36,993 nucleotides of DNA from a bacterium (GTDB lineage: Bacteria > Patescibacteriota > Patescibacteriia > 2-12-FULL-60-25), in assembly GCA_021806685.1 (NCBI GenBank), contig JAJZQU010000005.1, positions 1 through 36,993 on the forward strand, in the 5' to 3' direction. The translations under genes and the position numbers were made by a program. This document shows, piece by piece, positions 6,531 to 14,429 of this stretch (position 1 is the stretch's first letter; each line of letters starts with the position of its first letter). A model generated the notes under the pieces. That model was not told the origin of the DNA, made no database searches, and worked only from the letters and a program-made list of their open reading frames with translations.

Positions 6531-8078
6531 TTATAGCGGTAAAAGACGTGGGTTGAGCCAACGCGGCAGCCAAAAAATGAATATCAAAACCGCTAATGTA
6601 TATAATATGATGGCCAAAGGCATGATCTGGCCGGTTTTGTCTTTTAGCTTAAATAAAATGTAGCAAAAGACTAAAACCAACAAGGCTAGGGCAAAAACCG
6701 CAAAAGCCTGCAGTAAATAAGCTGCTGCCAAGCTGGCCACCAACCAACAACCAGCCGTGATAAACCAGCCATTAGCTTTGCCTTGGACTGAACGCCAGAT
6801 TAAAGCAGGGGCAATAAGCAAGCCAAAAGCCATAACAGTATTAACCATAATTAACCCGGTGGTTTGGGAGCCTCTGATAAAAGCTAGGGACGCGCTGGCT
6901 ATCAACATCCAAACCAACCATGAGATAACATCCTTAAGCCAATCCCATTTCACTGCCAAACCATCTTTAGACAGCCATGAAATAATTAGGACAGCGACCA
7001 CAAATTGCATGATTGGCCAGCCAAGCAAAGCAGATAGGATTATGACCAGGGGCAAATGCCAAGCAGCAAATAATGACTCCCCTTCCGGTTGGACTCCTTC
7101 CACCAAAATTTTTGTTTCTTTGGTGCGCCAGTATGTAAACAAAAGAATCATGACAATCAAGAAGGCCAACCATGTTGCCCAATCCAAAGGCGAATGAGGC
7201 ATTCTACCCCAACCAGCAGACAGGCCGGCCAAGATGGCTGTTACCCAAATGGCCATATCCCAAGACTGTGAGAGGATATTTTTTATTGACCATGTTCTGA
7301 ACTTTGTAAGCCCGCTAACTATCCAAGTAACAGCCAAAGCAATGACTGCCACCCAGGTAATTTGGAATAAAGCCATCATGTTGGGCAGTTGGCCGCCAAA
7401 CCCAGTGAACCAACGCGTGAGCTGCAAGTTGCTCCAATAAGTGTTCAAATTCAACCGTGAAAAATTTTCGACAATGTTCTGGCCTGTCTGATTCAGGATT
7501 GGTAAACCTTGGAAAAGCAGAGCAAACAAGATAATTATCGACGGCAAAAGCAGGACAAGCGAACAAGCCAACCAAGTACCGACAGCACCTACAATTGTCC
7601 GCAAATCATTTTTAGTGGCGCGATATTCATGCCAAGCCACACCCAAAGCTAAACCAAATACAAAACCACGCAAAAGCGATTCCGGGCCGGCTGTTGTTGG
7701 CCAGAAACCGATTGATAAAAGATAAACGGGCAACTGACTCAAGGTTAATGGCAAGCTACCCGACCCTTGTTGCCATAAATTGATAAGTGCAAAAACTAAA
7801 GCCATTACCAGGGCAAAAGGCAAAGCAGCTTTAAGCGTATCCCAAACCTGGCTCCAAGTTTTTTTCTGCCAATAAACCAGCCATTGCCCAGCAGCCAAGA
7901 GCGCTGTGCAGGCAAGTATTGGCCGCCACAAAAAAATATCCAGCGGTAAAAGTGCTGCCGGGCGTATTACCTGCACCAACAAACTGACTAACAACAAAGC
8001 TCCCAGCAAAAACCAAACATCAGAAGCTCGGTCTGGAATTGAGGGATCTTGGCTTGTCCAAATACGTGAGCGGATCAT
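6531..8078 (-). CDS. Polytopic membrane protein of unknown function
   Basis: This 515-residue protein is mostly hydrophobic, with about 12 or more likely membrane segments separated by short polar loops. I see no motif I can tie to a named family; a transporter or a lipid-modifying membrane enzyme would both fit. Its ATG overlaps the stop of the upstream M50 protease gene by four bases (ATGA), so the two are probably translationally coupled. A functional link with the intramembrane protease is plausible but inferred. No SD site apart from the coupling. Confidence 0.75.
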   Translation of the reverse strand: MIRSRIWTSQDPSIPDRASDVWFLLGALLLVSLLVQVIRPAALLPLDIFLWRPILACTALLAAGQWLVYWQKKTWSQVWDTLKAALPFALVMALVFALINLWQQGSGSLPLTLSQLPVYLLSIGFWPTTAGPESLLRGFVFGLALGVAWHEYRATKNDLRTIVGAVGTWLACSLVLLLPSIIILFALLFQGLPILNQTGQNIVENFSRLNLNTYWSNLQLTRWFTGFGGQLPNMMALFQITWVAVIALAVTWIVSGLTKFRTWSIKNILSQSWDMAIWVTAILAGLSAGWGRMPHSPLDWATWLAFLIVMILLFTYWRTKETKILVEGVQPEGESLFAAWHLPLVIILSALLGWPIMQFVVAVLIISWLSKDGLAVKWDWLKDVISWLVWMLIASASLAFIRGSQTTGLIMVNTVMAFGLLIAPALIWRSVQGKANGWFITAGCWLVASLAAAYLLQAFAVFALALLVLVFCYILFKLKDKTGQIMPLAIILYTLAVLIFIFWLPRWLNPRLLPL

Positions 8079-8731
8079 AGGCCGAAAAGTCCATTAAGGC
8101 CAAAAAGGCCGGCTATCCAATGATATGGCCCGCCCAAAACAGCGCTTATCAGGCCAACGCCAAAAACAACATCCAGCAAAATCAGGCCCATCAATACCCA
8201 GGAACCATAGCTCTCCAGCTTTTCCCTAAAGGCATACCATTTTGGCCTATGTAACAAGGCCATGATAATTTTTGAGCCATCAAGCGGCGGCAAGGGAATC
8301 AAATTAAACAACATCAGGGCTGTATTGATTAGGAAGCAAAGACCTAAAAATACAATGAGTAGATTGTTTGAGCCAAGTATGGGCAATAATAGCCTTAACA
8401 AGATGCCTACCAATGTGAGCATTAATAAGTTACTGAACGGCCCAGCCAAACCTATATATAGAGGCCCCCACTTCTGGTCGCGTAAAAGATAAGGGTTAAA
8501 AGGCACAGGCTTGCCCCAACCAAAGCTGACAAGAACCAAGGCTAAAAGCCCAAACCAATCAATATGGGCCAATGGATTCAAGGAAAGCCTGCCCAGCCGC
8601 TTGGCGGTTGGGTCACCCATCCAGGTTGCAGCCAAGGCATGCGAAAACTCGTGGACAGTCAGGGCCACCAGGACAGCCACAATCCAAAGGACAAACAGAA
8701 TCGGGTCAGAAAACAAGGTCGTTAGATTCAT
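8075..8731 (-). CDS. Site-2 protease family (M50) intramembrane zinc metalloprotease
   Basis: The 218-residue protein has the zinc motif HEFSH (residues 27-31) at the end of its first membrane helix and the third-ligand motif NLIPLPPLDG in a later helix. This is the compact Rip/SpoIVFB-like form without a PDZ domain, which cleaves membrane-embedded substrates, often regulators. The substrate is unknown. I start at ATG 8731, since an upstream TTG adds ten residues with no support. It is divergent from rpmB and overlaps the next membrane gene by four bases. Confidence 0.88.
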   Translation of the reverse strand: MNLTTLFSDPILFVLWIVAVLVALTVHEFSHALAATWMGDPTAKRLGRLSLNPLAHIDWFGLLALVLVSFGWGKPVPFNPYLLRDQKWGPLYIGLAGPFSNLLMLTLVGILLRLLLPILGSNNLLIVFLGLCFLINTALMLFNLIPLPPLDGSKIIMALLHRPKWYAFREKLESYGSWVLMGLILLDVVFGVGLISAVLGGPYHWIAGLFGLNGLFGL

Positions 8732-8754
8732 AATCAGGGCAGATGAATAGGGTC

Positions 8755-8783
8755 TTGCCAATCATACCGTAAACGTCTATACT
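8755..8783 (+). promoter_or_regulatory. Promoter of rpmB with almost no leader
   Basis: TTGCCA, 17-bp spacer, TATACT. The -10 ends 12 nt before the rpmB ATG, so the leader would be about 6 nt and cannot hold an SD site. Confidence 0.6.
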
Positions 8784-8795
8784 TGTGCCAATCCT

Positions 8796-9047
8796 ATGTC
8801 CCGTATCTGCATATTAACCGGTAAGACAGCCAACACGGCCAATAGCCGGAGCCACTCAAACCGCGCCACAAAGCGCTTACAAGGAGTAAACCTCCAAACC
8901 CGCCGCATGGGTGGTGTTAAGGTTTTACTTTCAACCCGCGCGCTCAAGACCCTCAAGAAGCTTGAAGCCATCAATAAAGGCCAGGTATTGACCAAGAAGC
9001 AAAAGAAGCAGGCCAAGACAGCTGCCCGCAAGCAAGTTAAAAAATAA
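8796..9047 (+). CDS. rpmB: Large subunit ribosomal protein L28
   Basis: The 83-residue basic protein begins [27 protein letters not shown], followed by VNLQTRR and [15 protein letters not shown], matching bL28, a small protein added late in 50S assembly. The tail is lysine-rich. No SD site is present and the promoter lies immediately upstream. It is followed by a bidirectional terminator shared with the convergent LOG gene. Confidence 0.93.
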   Translation: MSRICILTGKTANTANSRSHSNRATKRLQGVNLQTRRMGGVKVLLSTRALKTLKKLEAINKGQVLTKKQKKQAKTAARKQVKK

Positions 9048-9059
9048 ATCGGTTTTAAA

Positions 9060-9093
9060 AAAAGAGACGTTGCATTGCAACGTCTCTTTTTTT
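9060..9093. terminator. Bidirectional terminator between rpmB and the LOG gene
   Basis: AGAGACGTTGCA pairs with TGCAACGTCTCT around one T, with A and T runs on either side. The same 25-nt core recurs at 35891-35921. Confidence 0.85.
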
Positions 9094-9095
9094 CA

Positions 9096-9935
9096 TTACA
9101 ATATTCGTTCCCTGGTCTGCTTAATGATATCAAAAGCTTCTTTAGCCGTGTCCACGATGCGAATTAATTTTAGGTCGTCTTTGCCCACAAAACCATTCTC
9201 TTCGAAAAGCGTCTTATTGACCCAATCAAAGAATGGCTTCCAAAAAGCCTTGCCATAAAAGATGCAAGGCACTTCGCGCGGAGTCTTGCCGGTTTGAATC
9301 AAGGCCACCATCTCAGTCGCCTCGTCCAATGTGCCAAAGCCGCCCGGGAAAAAGACATAGGCTTGGGCCGAGGCCGAGAGCATGACTTTGCGGGTGAAAA
9401 AATAATGGAAACCGATGGCCCGTGTCACATAGTCGTTGCGCCTTTGTTCAGTTGGCAACTCTATATCCAAACCAATTGATTCCCCTCCTCCGTTATAAGC
9501 TCCCTTGTTCCCAGCTTCCATGAGGCCAGGCCCGCCGCCTGTAATGACTGTCAGGCCGGCCTTGGCGCACATGCCGCCCAACTCTTCGGCCGCTTTGTAG
9601 TAACGGCTGTTCTTAGAAGCCCGTGCGCTGCCAAAAAAAGTTACTTCATTATGGAGCTTGGATAAAAATTCAAAGCCTTCGATGAACTCGGCCATGATCC
9701 GGAAAATCCTCCAATACAAGTTTTCAGTAAAGGGCGTGTTCTCCGCCGGATAACATTGGTTATCCGGCGAGCAAACCCAAGACATGAAGCGTTTGCCGAC
9801 AGCCCCATTGGCCTTAGGTACTCCTGATACGAAATCAGAGCTCTTATAAAAAGGCCTCTGCGGTTTATGGCGTTTTTTGGAAACTGTTTTTTTGGCAGGA
9901 TGGCGGGCCTTTGCCTTGCGATGGGAATTTGGCAT
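9096..9935 (-). CDS. LOG family / TIGR00730 Rossmann-fold nucleotide phosphoribohydrolase-like protein
   Basis: The 279-residue protein has the two LOG family signatures GGGPGLME (residues 133-140) and PGGFGTLDE (197-205). Characterised members remove ribose-5-phosphate from nucleoside monophosphates (cytokinin riboside monophosphates in some organisms). The older label lysine decarboxylase is misleading. The first 30 residues are strongly basic (KAKARHPAKKTVSKKRHK), a likely disordered, nucleic-acid-binding extension. ATG 9935, no SD site. Substrate unknown here; a role in nucleotide turnover is the family-based expectation. Confidence 0.85.
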   Translation of the reverse strand: MPNSHRKAKARHPAKKTVSKKRHKPQRPFYKSSDFVSGVPKANGAVGKRFMSWVCSPDNQCYPAENTPFTENLYWRIFRIMAEFIEGFEFLSKLHNEVTFFGSARASKNSRYYKAAEELGGMCAKAGLTVITGGGPGLMEAGNKGAYNGGGESIGLDIELPTEQRRNDYVTRAIGFHYFFTRKVMLSASAQAYVFFPGGFGTLDEATEMVALIQTGKTPREVPCIFYGKAFWKPFFDWVNKTLFEENGFVGKDDLKLIRIVDTAKEAFDIIKQTRERIL

Positions 9936-9956
9936 ATCTGCTAAAGTGCAATCCGG

Positions 9957-9991
9957 AAATTATTAATCGTTAATTCTTAATTATTAATTTC
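9957..9991. repeat. Heptamer-periodic element D (5 x 7 bp)
   Basis: Plus-strand units AAATTAT, TAATCGT, TAATTCT, TAATTAT, TAATTTC. It overlaps the end of the next minus-strand gene and supplies its last codons (E-I-N-N-stop). Confidence 0.75.
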
Positions 9992-10492
9992 GCTGGTCGT
10001 CTTTTCCAAAGAGCGGCCCACCGTATCGATAAAAGCTGTTAAATCTTGGCGACGCCAACAAGGACCAAGGCCAATCTGGATTGGTTGGCTGCGTTCGGCG
10101 ACGCCGATTTCAAAAACATAAAAATCTCCATTCAGGCTCCAACCAAGATCAGTCAAACGCAGGGCCGTTACCTGTTCCAACTGAAATTTTTGTGACCTGC
10201 CCAAGGCAACATTGAACTCCAAGGTCCCGTCGACCAACCTAAAGCGTTCGGAAAAACGGTTGATAGTATAAACCCAACAAGCCAAGGCCAGAATGGCAAT
10301 AATGGCCAACTGCAAAGCTCCAACCATGGGTATTAGCAACGAAAAAATCAGAAAGAGCGTAGCCACGATGGTTATGGCCAAAACCACTCCCCCGCCCAAT
10401 GAAATAAAATTCGCGCGGATCTCTGTCACGTGCTCTTCTGGCTTTAGGGGCGGGTCTCTCTCTACCTTTACGTCCGCAATGACTTCTGGCAT
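9977..10492 (-). CDS. Small membrane protein with a PH-like C-terminal domain
   Basis: The 171-residue protein has a polar N-terminus, two adjacent membrane segments (about residues 33-77) and a C-terminal beta-rich part (FRLVDGTLEFNVALGRSQKFQLEQVTALRL) like the bacterial PH domains of small two-helix membrane proteins. Function unknown. I start at MPEVIADVKV (ATG 10492); an upstream start adds six residues. The final residues come from heptamer element D, so the original C-terminus may have been replaced. Divergent from ndk. Confidence 0.65.
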   Translation of the reverse strand: MPEVIADVKVERDPPLKPEEHVTEIRANFISLGGGVVLAITIVATLFLIFSLLIPMVGALQLAIIAILALACWVYTINRFSERFRLVDGTLEFNVALGRSQKFQLEQVTALRLTDLGWSLNGDFYVFEIGVAERSQPIQIGLGPCWRRQDLTAFIDTVGRSLEKTTSEINN

Positions 10493-10514
10493 GACTGAAT
10501 TATAACACATCGGC

Positions 10515-10543
10515 TATACAAAAAGGCCTCAAGCTGGTATCCT
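10515..10543 (+). promoter_or_regulatory. Possible leaderless promoter of ndk
   Basis: TATACA, 17-bp spacer, TATCCT. The -10 ends 9 nt before the ATG, leaving a leader of only a few bases. Both boxes are imperfect. Confidence 0.4.
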
Positions 10544-10552
10544 GGCGGCCGT

Positions 10553-11065
10553 ATGACAAATATCTGCGAAACAATCCAACGCACGCTCGTGCTGCTTAAG
10601 CCCGACGCCCTGGAACGCGGGCTGATCGGCGAAATCATCCAACGCTTTGAAAAAGTCGGCCTTAAAATCGTTGGCTTAAAGATGGTCTGGCCAAGCGAAG
10701 AAACGGCCATGAAACATTACACGGAGGATCTGGCCATCCGCCGCGGGGAACATGTCAGGAAACTCATGGTTGAGATGCTGCTTTCCGGGCCGGTCGTGGC
10801 CATTGTCTTGGAAGGCGTAGAATCCGTGGAGCTGGTCAGGAAAATGGTGGGTGGGACTGAACCCAAGACAGCCGCGCCGGGTACCATCCGAGGAGATTAT
10901 TCACATGTTTCTTATAAGCATGCTGATGCCCGGGGCACAGGCATCTTCAACCTGATCCATGCCTCAGGCAATGTTGAGGAAGCTGGCCAAGAGATCCAAG
11001 TCTGGTTTGAGCCGGAAGAACTGCACGAATTCAGCCCAGCCTACACCCAAAGAACCATCGTTTAA
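10553..11065 (+). CDS. ndk: Nucleoside diphosphate kinase
   Basis: The 170-residue protein makes nucleoside triphosphates from diphosphates by ping-pong phosphate transfer. Present are LLKPDALERGLIGEII (residues 14-29), the catalytic-His segment NLIHASG (His136) and the nucleotide-contacting GTIRGDY. It is some 30 residues longer than the usual form, mostly at the C-terminus (WFEPEELHEFSPAYTQR) and a short N-terminal extension. It is important for a cell expected to import or salvage nucleotides. A terminator at 11091-11126 follows. Confidence 0.95.
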   Translation: MTNICETIQRTLVLLKPDALERGLIGEIIQRFEKVGLKIVGLKMVWPSEETAMKHYTEDLAIRRGEHVRKLMVEMLLSGPVVAIVLEGVESVELVRKMVGGTEPKTAAPGTIRGDYSHVSYKHADARGTGIFNLIHASGNVEEAGQEIQVWFEPEELHEFSPAYTQRTIV

Positions 11066-11090
11066 CCAAGCCAAAAATCTCATAACCAAG

Positions 11091-11126
11091 AACTCAGGAG
11101 GGGTCTTGCGCCAACCTGAGTTTTTT
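11091..11126 (+). terminator. Rho-independent terminator of ndk
   Basis: AACTCAGG pairs with CCTGAGTT around a 16-nt loop and is followed by T. Confidence 0.8.
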
Positions 11127-11161
11127 GTTAGACTTTTGATATAATTCACTGACAGAACCGT

Positions 11162-11389
11162 ATGGGTCTTCCTGGACATCGTAGAACAAGCTCACATAAG
11201 CGCCGTCGCGCTTCACATTTTGCCTTGAAAGGCCAAAACATCAGTTTGGAAAAACAGGGCGAACAAACTCACCTATCACACCGTGCCGCTCCCGGAGCGT
11301 CTTCTTATCGCGGGCACGCCATCCATATCAAAGGCAAAGAGCACAAGCTTGAAAAGCTGCTTAAAAAATCCAAAAAATCCCCGGCCTAG
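11162..11389 (+). CDS. rpmF: Large subunit ribosomal protein L32
   Basis: The 75-residue basic protein has the L32 N-terminal pattern MGLPGHRRTSSHKRRRASHFAL, then a region matching the folded part of bL32 (HRAAPGASSYRGHAI) and a lysine-rich tail. The zinc-binding cysteines of some L32 proteins are absent. An extended -10 (TGATATAAT) ends 16 nt before the ATG, so the leader is short and has no SD site. nusB follows in the same direction after 34 nt. Confidence 0.85.
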   Translation: MGLPGHRRTSSHKRRRASHFALKGQNISLEKQGEQTHLSHRAAPGASSYRGHAIHIKGKEHKLEKLLKKSKKSPA

Positions 11390-11423
11390 GGCTTTGGCCT
11401 AACCCCTCATTCGCACCTTCTTT

Positions 11424-11927
11424 ATGTCAAACCGCCACCTAGCCCGCTCCCTGGCCCTCCAATCCCTCTATGAATGGGATTTCCATGCTTTGGATCAGGA
11501 TAAGGCCATTGAAATAATGGAACGTAACCTTTCAGAGTTTGCCCCGGAAATGGATGAACGGCCTTTTGCTTTATCTTTGGTTAAAGGCGTCTTGAAAAAC
11601 AAGGAAGGAATCGATGCAGCCATCGGGCACTTTGCGCCTGACTGGCCGATTGAACGTATTACGACGGTCGATCGCAATGTCTTGAGGATGGGTATCTATG
11701 AATTAGTCTTTGACCAAGAGATACCTTCCAAAGTTGCCATTAATGAAGCCATTGAACTAGCTAAGACGTTTGGCGGAGAATCATCCGGCAAGTTCGTAAA
11801 CGGAGTGTTGGGAGCTGTTTACCGCGACCAACAAGCCAAAGGCATTGCCAAACCGGCCGATAAACCAAAAGAAAGCCCTGACGCCCCAGTTGATAGTCCC
11901 CCGCCATTAGAAAAGAGCGAAGAATAA
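11424..11927 (+). CDS. nusB: Transcription antitermination factor NusB
   Basis: The 167-residue protein starts [17 protein letters not shown] and contains the NusB helices [36 protein letters not shown] and [27 protein letters not shown]. NusB with NusE (S10) binds boxA RNA for antitermination of rRNA operons. A proline-rich acidic tail of about 27 residues ([24 protein letters not shown]) extends past the fold and is probably disordered. No SD site. rnc lies downstream, so the two may share a transcript. Confidence 0.92.
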   Translation: MSNRHLARSLALQSLYEWDFHALDQDKAIEIMERNLSEFAPEMDERPFALSLVKGVLKNKEGIDAAIGHFAPDWPIERITTVDRNVLRMGIYELVFDQEIPSKVAINEAIELAKTFGGESSGKFVNGVLGAVYRDQQAKGIAKPADKPKESPDAPVDSPPPLEKSEE

Positions 11928-12021
11928 TTAGTAAGATAATCGATTGGCTGAACGAGACTGGCGAAGCGCACGGAATAATCCGTCAGCTTCGCGAGCAACG
12001 TTCGCCACAAAAGTGAACGCT

Positions 12022-12741
12022 ATGACCACAATCCCACAGAGTGACTTCAAGCCACTGGAAGAGCGGCTTGGTTATAAATTTAAAGACAAAGGGATGCTGG
12101 TACAGGCCCTAACACACCGTTCATATCTGAACGAGCATTCTGATTTCCCTTATGAACACAACGAGCGACTGGAATTTTTAGGCGATGCTGTCTTGGAACT
12201 GATCGTGACAGAATATTTATATAAAAATTACGCCAATCCTGAGGGCGAACTGACCAATTGGCGTGCTGCTTTGGTGAATGCCAAAACCTTGGCCGGCATT
12301 GCGACGCAATTGGCTTTCGAAGACTATCTCTTGATGTCAAAAGGCGAAGCCAAGGATAAAGAATCCAAAGCTCGCATGTATATCCTGGCCAATGCCATCG
12401 AAGCCATCATCGGCTCAATTTATCTTGATGGCGGAGCCGAGGCTGCTGAGGGCTTTATCCATAAACATATTCTGAGCACGCTGCCCTTCATCCTAAAGAA
12501 CCAGCTCTACATCGATCCCAAAAGTAAGTTCCAAGAAACTGCCCAGGAACTTTTGGGCATAACCCCGAATTATAAAGTCTTGAAAGAATCAGGGCCTGAC
12601 CATAACAAGGAATTTACGGTCGGAGTCTTTTTGGATAAAGAGTTAGTGGCAGTTGGCAGTGGGACTTCGAAACAAGAAGCCCAGATTGCCGCTGCCCAAG
12701 CCGGGTTAGATGCCAAGCATTGGAGCGTTTCAACGTCTTGA
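12022..12741 (+). CDS. rnc: Ribonuclease III
   Basis: The 239-residue enzyme cleaves double-stranded RNA in rRNA maturation and mRNA decay. It has the signature NERLEFLGDAVL (residues 47-58), the second catalytic-Glu segment ANAIEAIIGSIYLDGG, and a C-terminal dsRBD (DPKSKFQETAQE to KQEAQIAAAQAGL). I start at ATG 12022 (MTTIPQSDFKPLEERLGY); the frame is open further upstream but without family match. The stop codon TGA is part of a TTGACA that probably serves as -35 of the next gene. Confidence 0.94.
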   Translation: MTTIPQSDFKPLEERLGYKFKDKGMLVQALTHRSYLNEHSDFPYEHNERLEFLGDAVLELIVTEYLYKNYANPEGELTNWRAALVNAKTLAGIATQLAFEDYLLMSKGEAKDKESKARMYILANAIEAIIGSIYLDGGAEAAEGFIHKHILSTLPFILKNQLYIDPKSKFQETAQELLGITPNYKVLKESGPDHNKEFTVGVFLDKELVAVGSGTSKQEAQIAAAQAGLDAKHWSVSTS

Positions 12742-12769
12742 CATGGCGGACTGGAAATGGTAGTAAAAT
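12738..12769 (+). promoter_or_regulatory. Promoter of the HicB-like gene
   Basis: A perfect TTGACA overlaps the rnc stop codon. The -10 is either TAGTAA (17-bp spacer) or the better TAAAAT (20-bp spacer). Confidence 0.5.
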
Positions 12770-12791
12770 AATACAAACGCGGAGGTGTGCG

Positions 12792-13346
12792 ATGATTCGC
12801 TATCCTATCGTAGTTCGAAAGATCCCAGGCGGATGCAGAATTTCGTTCCCTGATTTGAGCACCTATGTCGAGTACACGCCCAAGGACGGCGGACCACCGA
12901 CTGAAGATGCTTACAGGCAGGCCATAAGCCAGGCGGCTGCAAATTACTTGTCGGCAACCAGCGACAAGAAGCCCGGCTGGATCCCTGCTCGTCTCCGGGA
13001 CACCAGTGTCTATAGGGACGGCTACCAGATTGTACGTCCCGGAACCGGAGGAGAAATCACCCTCCGTGACCCTGAGATGGCGCTCGAAGTTGAGCTTCCT
13101 CCCAACATCGAGGAAGCACTGAAGTTCCACTGGCTGCGCCAAGACTTGGGCAAGAGCCGGGAAGCGATGTCCCGCCTACTGAACATTGATCCTGAACGCT
13201 ACGTGCAGATTGAAGAATGCAGGATCAGGCCCAACCACCACGAACGCGCTCGGTTGCGTAACATCCAACAACGCAGCCAGAGCTTCTCCATCAGGCGGGC
13301 CGAGGAGCCTGCCGCCGAAGAGGACACTCGCCTCACGGCATCTTGA
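12792..13346 (+). CDS. Solitary HicB-like protein
   Basis: The 184-residue protein begins MIRYPIVVRKIPGGCRISFPDLSTYVEY, followed by an AYRQAISQAAANYL helix, the partial RNase H-like fold of HicB antitoxins. A C-terminal helical segment (EALKFHWLRQDLGKSREAMSRLLNI) looks like the HTH that lets HicB repress its own promoter. No HicA toxin (a small dsRBD-like protein) lies on either side, so this may be an orphan regulator. ATG 12792 is chosen for its strong SD (GGAGG, 8 nt upstream). It is GC-rich, with its own promoter and terminator. Confidence 0.6.
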   Translation: MIRYPIVVRKIPGGCRISFPDLSTYVEYTPKDGGPPTEDAYRQAISQAAANYLSATSDKKPGWIPARLRDTSVYRDGYQIVRPGTGGEITLRDPEMALEVELPPNIEEALKFHWLRQDLGKSREAMSRLLNIDPERYVQIEECRIRPNHHERARLRNIQQRSQSFSIRRAEEPAAEEDTRLTAS

Positions 13347-13371
13347 GCGGCATCTAGCCGTCTCTTTTTTT
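13345..13371 (+). terminator. Terminator of the HicB-like gene
   Basis: GAGCGGC pairs with GCCGTCTC (one bulge) and a run of seven T follows; the stem begins at the last base of the stop codon. Confidence 0.7.
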
Positions 13372-13377
13372 GCGAAA

Positions 13378-13415
13378 CAAAGATCCCCCATAGCCTTGGC
13401 GAAGGGGGATCTTTG
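13378..13415. terminator. Hairpin directly after tRNA-Arg
   Basis: A perfect 12-bp stem (CAAAGATCCCCC and its complement) begins at the base after the tRNA CCA in the minus direction. The loop (CTTCGCCAAGGCTATG on the minus strand, counting the closing bases) matches the hairpin-repeat family. It probably acts as a terminator or processing signal. Confidence 0.6.
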
Positions 13416-13490
13416 TGGTGCGCCCTGAGGGAATCGAACCCCCATCACCGGTTCCGAAGACCGGCACTCTATCCGTTGAGCTAAGGGCGC
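13416..13490 (-). tRNA. tRNA-Arg(UCG)
   Basis: A full cloverleaf with acceptor GCGCCCT/AGGGCGC, anticodon loop CTTCGGA (anticodon TCG) and T-arm GGTTCGATTCC. CCA is encoded at 13416-13418. Confidence 0.93.
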
Positions 13491-13521
13491 TCTTGGATGC
13501 CGGCATATTAGCAGGCAATGG

Positions 13522-13551
13522 TTGACAAATCAATCATCCAGTTCTTATAGT
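13522..13551 (+). promoter_or_regulatory. Promoter of the two-helix membrane protein gene
   Basis: TTGACA, 18-bp spacer, TATAGT, about 30 nt before the predicted leader and ATG 13590. Confidence 0.7.
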
Positions 13552-13589
13552 ATGCGCCAGACAACTCGTTCCCTGAAAGGATAAAGGCT

Positions 13590-14264
13590 ATGTCACCCAT
13601 CGTTGTTCTAGTTCTCAGCTTCCTCGTAATGCCCGTCGGCATCTACTTCATCTACCGTGGGTGCAGGCAGAAATACGACTACGCGCCCTTAAAGGTCATG
13701 CTGAAAAATACCTGCTTCACCTCGGGCGCGATCAGCTTTTTGGTCGGCCTCATCGGTATAAGCGCTGTACTTTTCTTTTCTGTGATTGTTGACCTTACGG
13801 GCAACGACCTAACGCTCATCCTAGATAATGGCGGCAACGTCATTGATGTACCTCAACAATCCCGCTGGGTCTGGCACAACAAGGTGGTTGTACTCAAACG
13901 CGAAACACATATGAGTGCTTCAATCCAACCCATCACCGACAACCCCAAAGTGCGTCACCTCGGACTGACGGTGGATACTGAAATCGTAGATGCGCGTCGT
14001 TTTGCGGAATCAATGGGCGTCAGCATCAACTCTAGGTGCGAGGATATTAATGACACGGGTCTAGTCTGCAAACAGAGGGACGCCGGGCTGTTCCACCTCT
14101 ACGAGTTCATGAACGCCCACTCGCGCGAACTCAGCTGGTTCTACAACCCCTACGATCCTCAACAGACGCGCGACCTGGAAGCCCTGCTGCATGCCAACCT
14201 CGACGAGTCGCTCGCGGCCAAAGGCCTGCGCCTAGTCAAGCTCGCCAAGTGGACTACTGAGTAG
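13590..14264 (+). CDS. Two-helix membrane protein, possible SPFH-like domain
   Basis: The 224-residue protein has two hydrophobic segments (about residues 3-21 and 43-68), then a soluble part. The pattern of the soluble part (GNVIDVPQQSRW, VDTEIVDARRFAES, a helix ending LHANLDESLAAKGLRLVKLAKW) vaguely recalls the SPFH/prohibitin fold, but I would not name it on this alone. It starts at ATG 13590, with AAAGGA about 12 nt upstream. It has its own promoter and terminator, like the other genes of this block. Confidence 0.6.
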   Translation: MSPIVVLVLSFLVMPVGIYFIYRGCRQKYDYAPLKVMLKNTCFTSGAISFLVGLIGISAVLFFSVIVDLTGNDLTLILDNGGNVIDVPQQSRWVWHNKVVVLKRETHMSASIQPITDNPKVRHLGLTVDTEIVDARRFAESMGVSINSRCEDINDTGLVCKQRDAGLFHLYEFMNAHSRELSWFYNPYDPQQTRDLEALLHANLDESLAAKGLRLVKLAKWTTE

Positions 14265-14282
14265 CCGCTTACTCTTCTTCTC

Positions 14283-14309
14283 CGATCCCTGACAAGGATC
14301 GATTTTTTT
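14283..14309 (+). terminator. Rho-independent terminator
   Basis: CGATCC/GGATCG stem, 7-nt loop, and a run of seven T after the gene at 13590. Confidence 0.8.
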
Positions 14310-14346
14310 ATTGACAAAGCTATTTTAATCGGCCAAAGTGCTGCCA

Positions 14347-14373
14347 GCCACGATCGCTCGCGAGTGACGTGGC
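14347..14373 (+). promoter_or_regulatory. Hairpin in the pyrF leader, shared with 19981-20002
   Basis: GCCACG pairs with CGTGGC and the interior TCGCT..AGTGA pairs too. The core ATCGCTCGCGAG is identical to a hairpin upstream of a second gene module at 19981. A second small hairpin (CCCC/GGGG) lies just before the pyrF SD. This looks like a regulatory RNA leader; a TTGACA at 14312 may be its -35, but no good -10 follows. Confidence 0.45.
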
Positions 14374-14429
14374 CAGCTGTAAAAGTTGTTGTTCCGTAAC
14401 AAACCCCATGTGGGGAAGGAGAATGTGTC

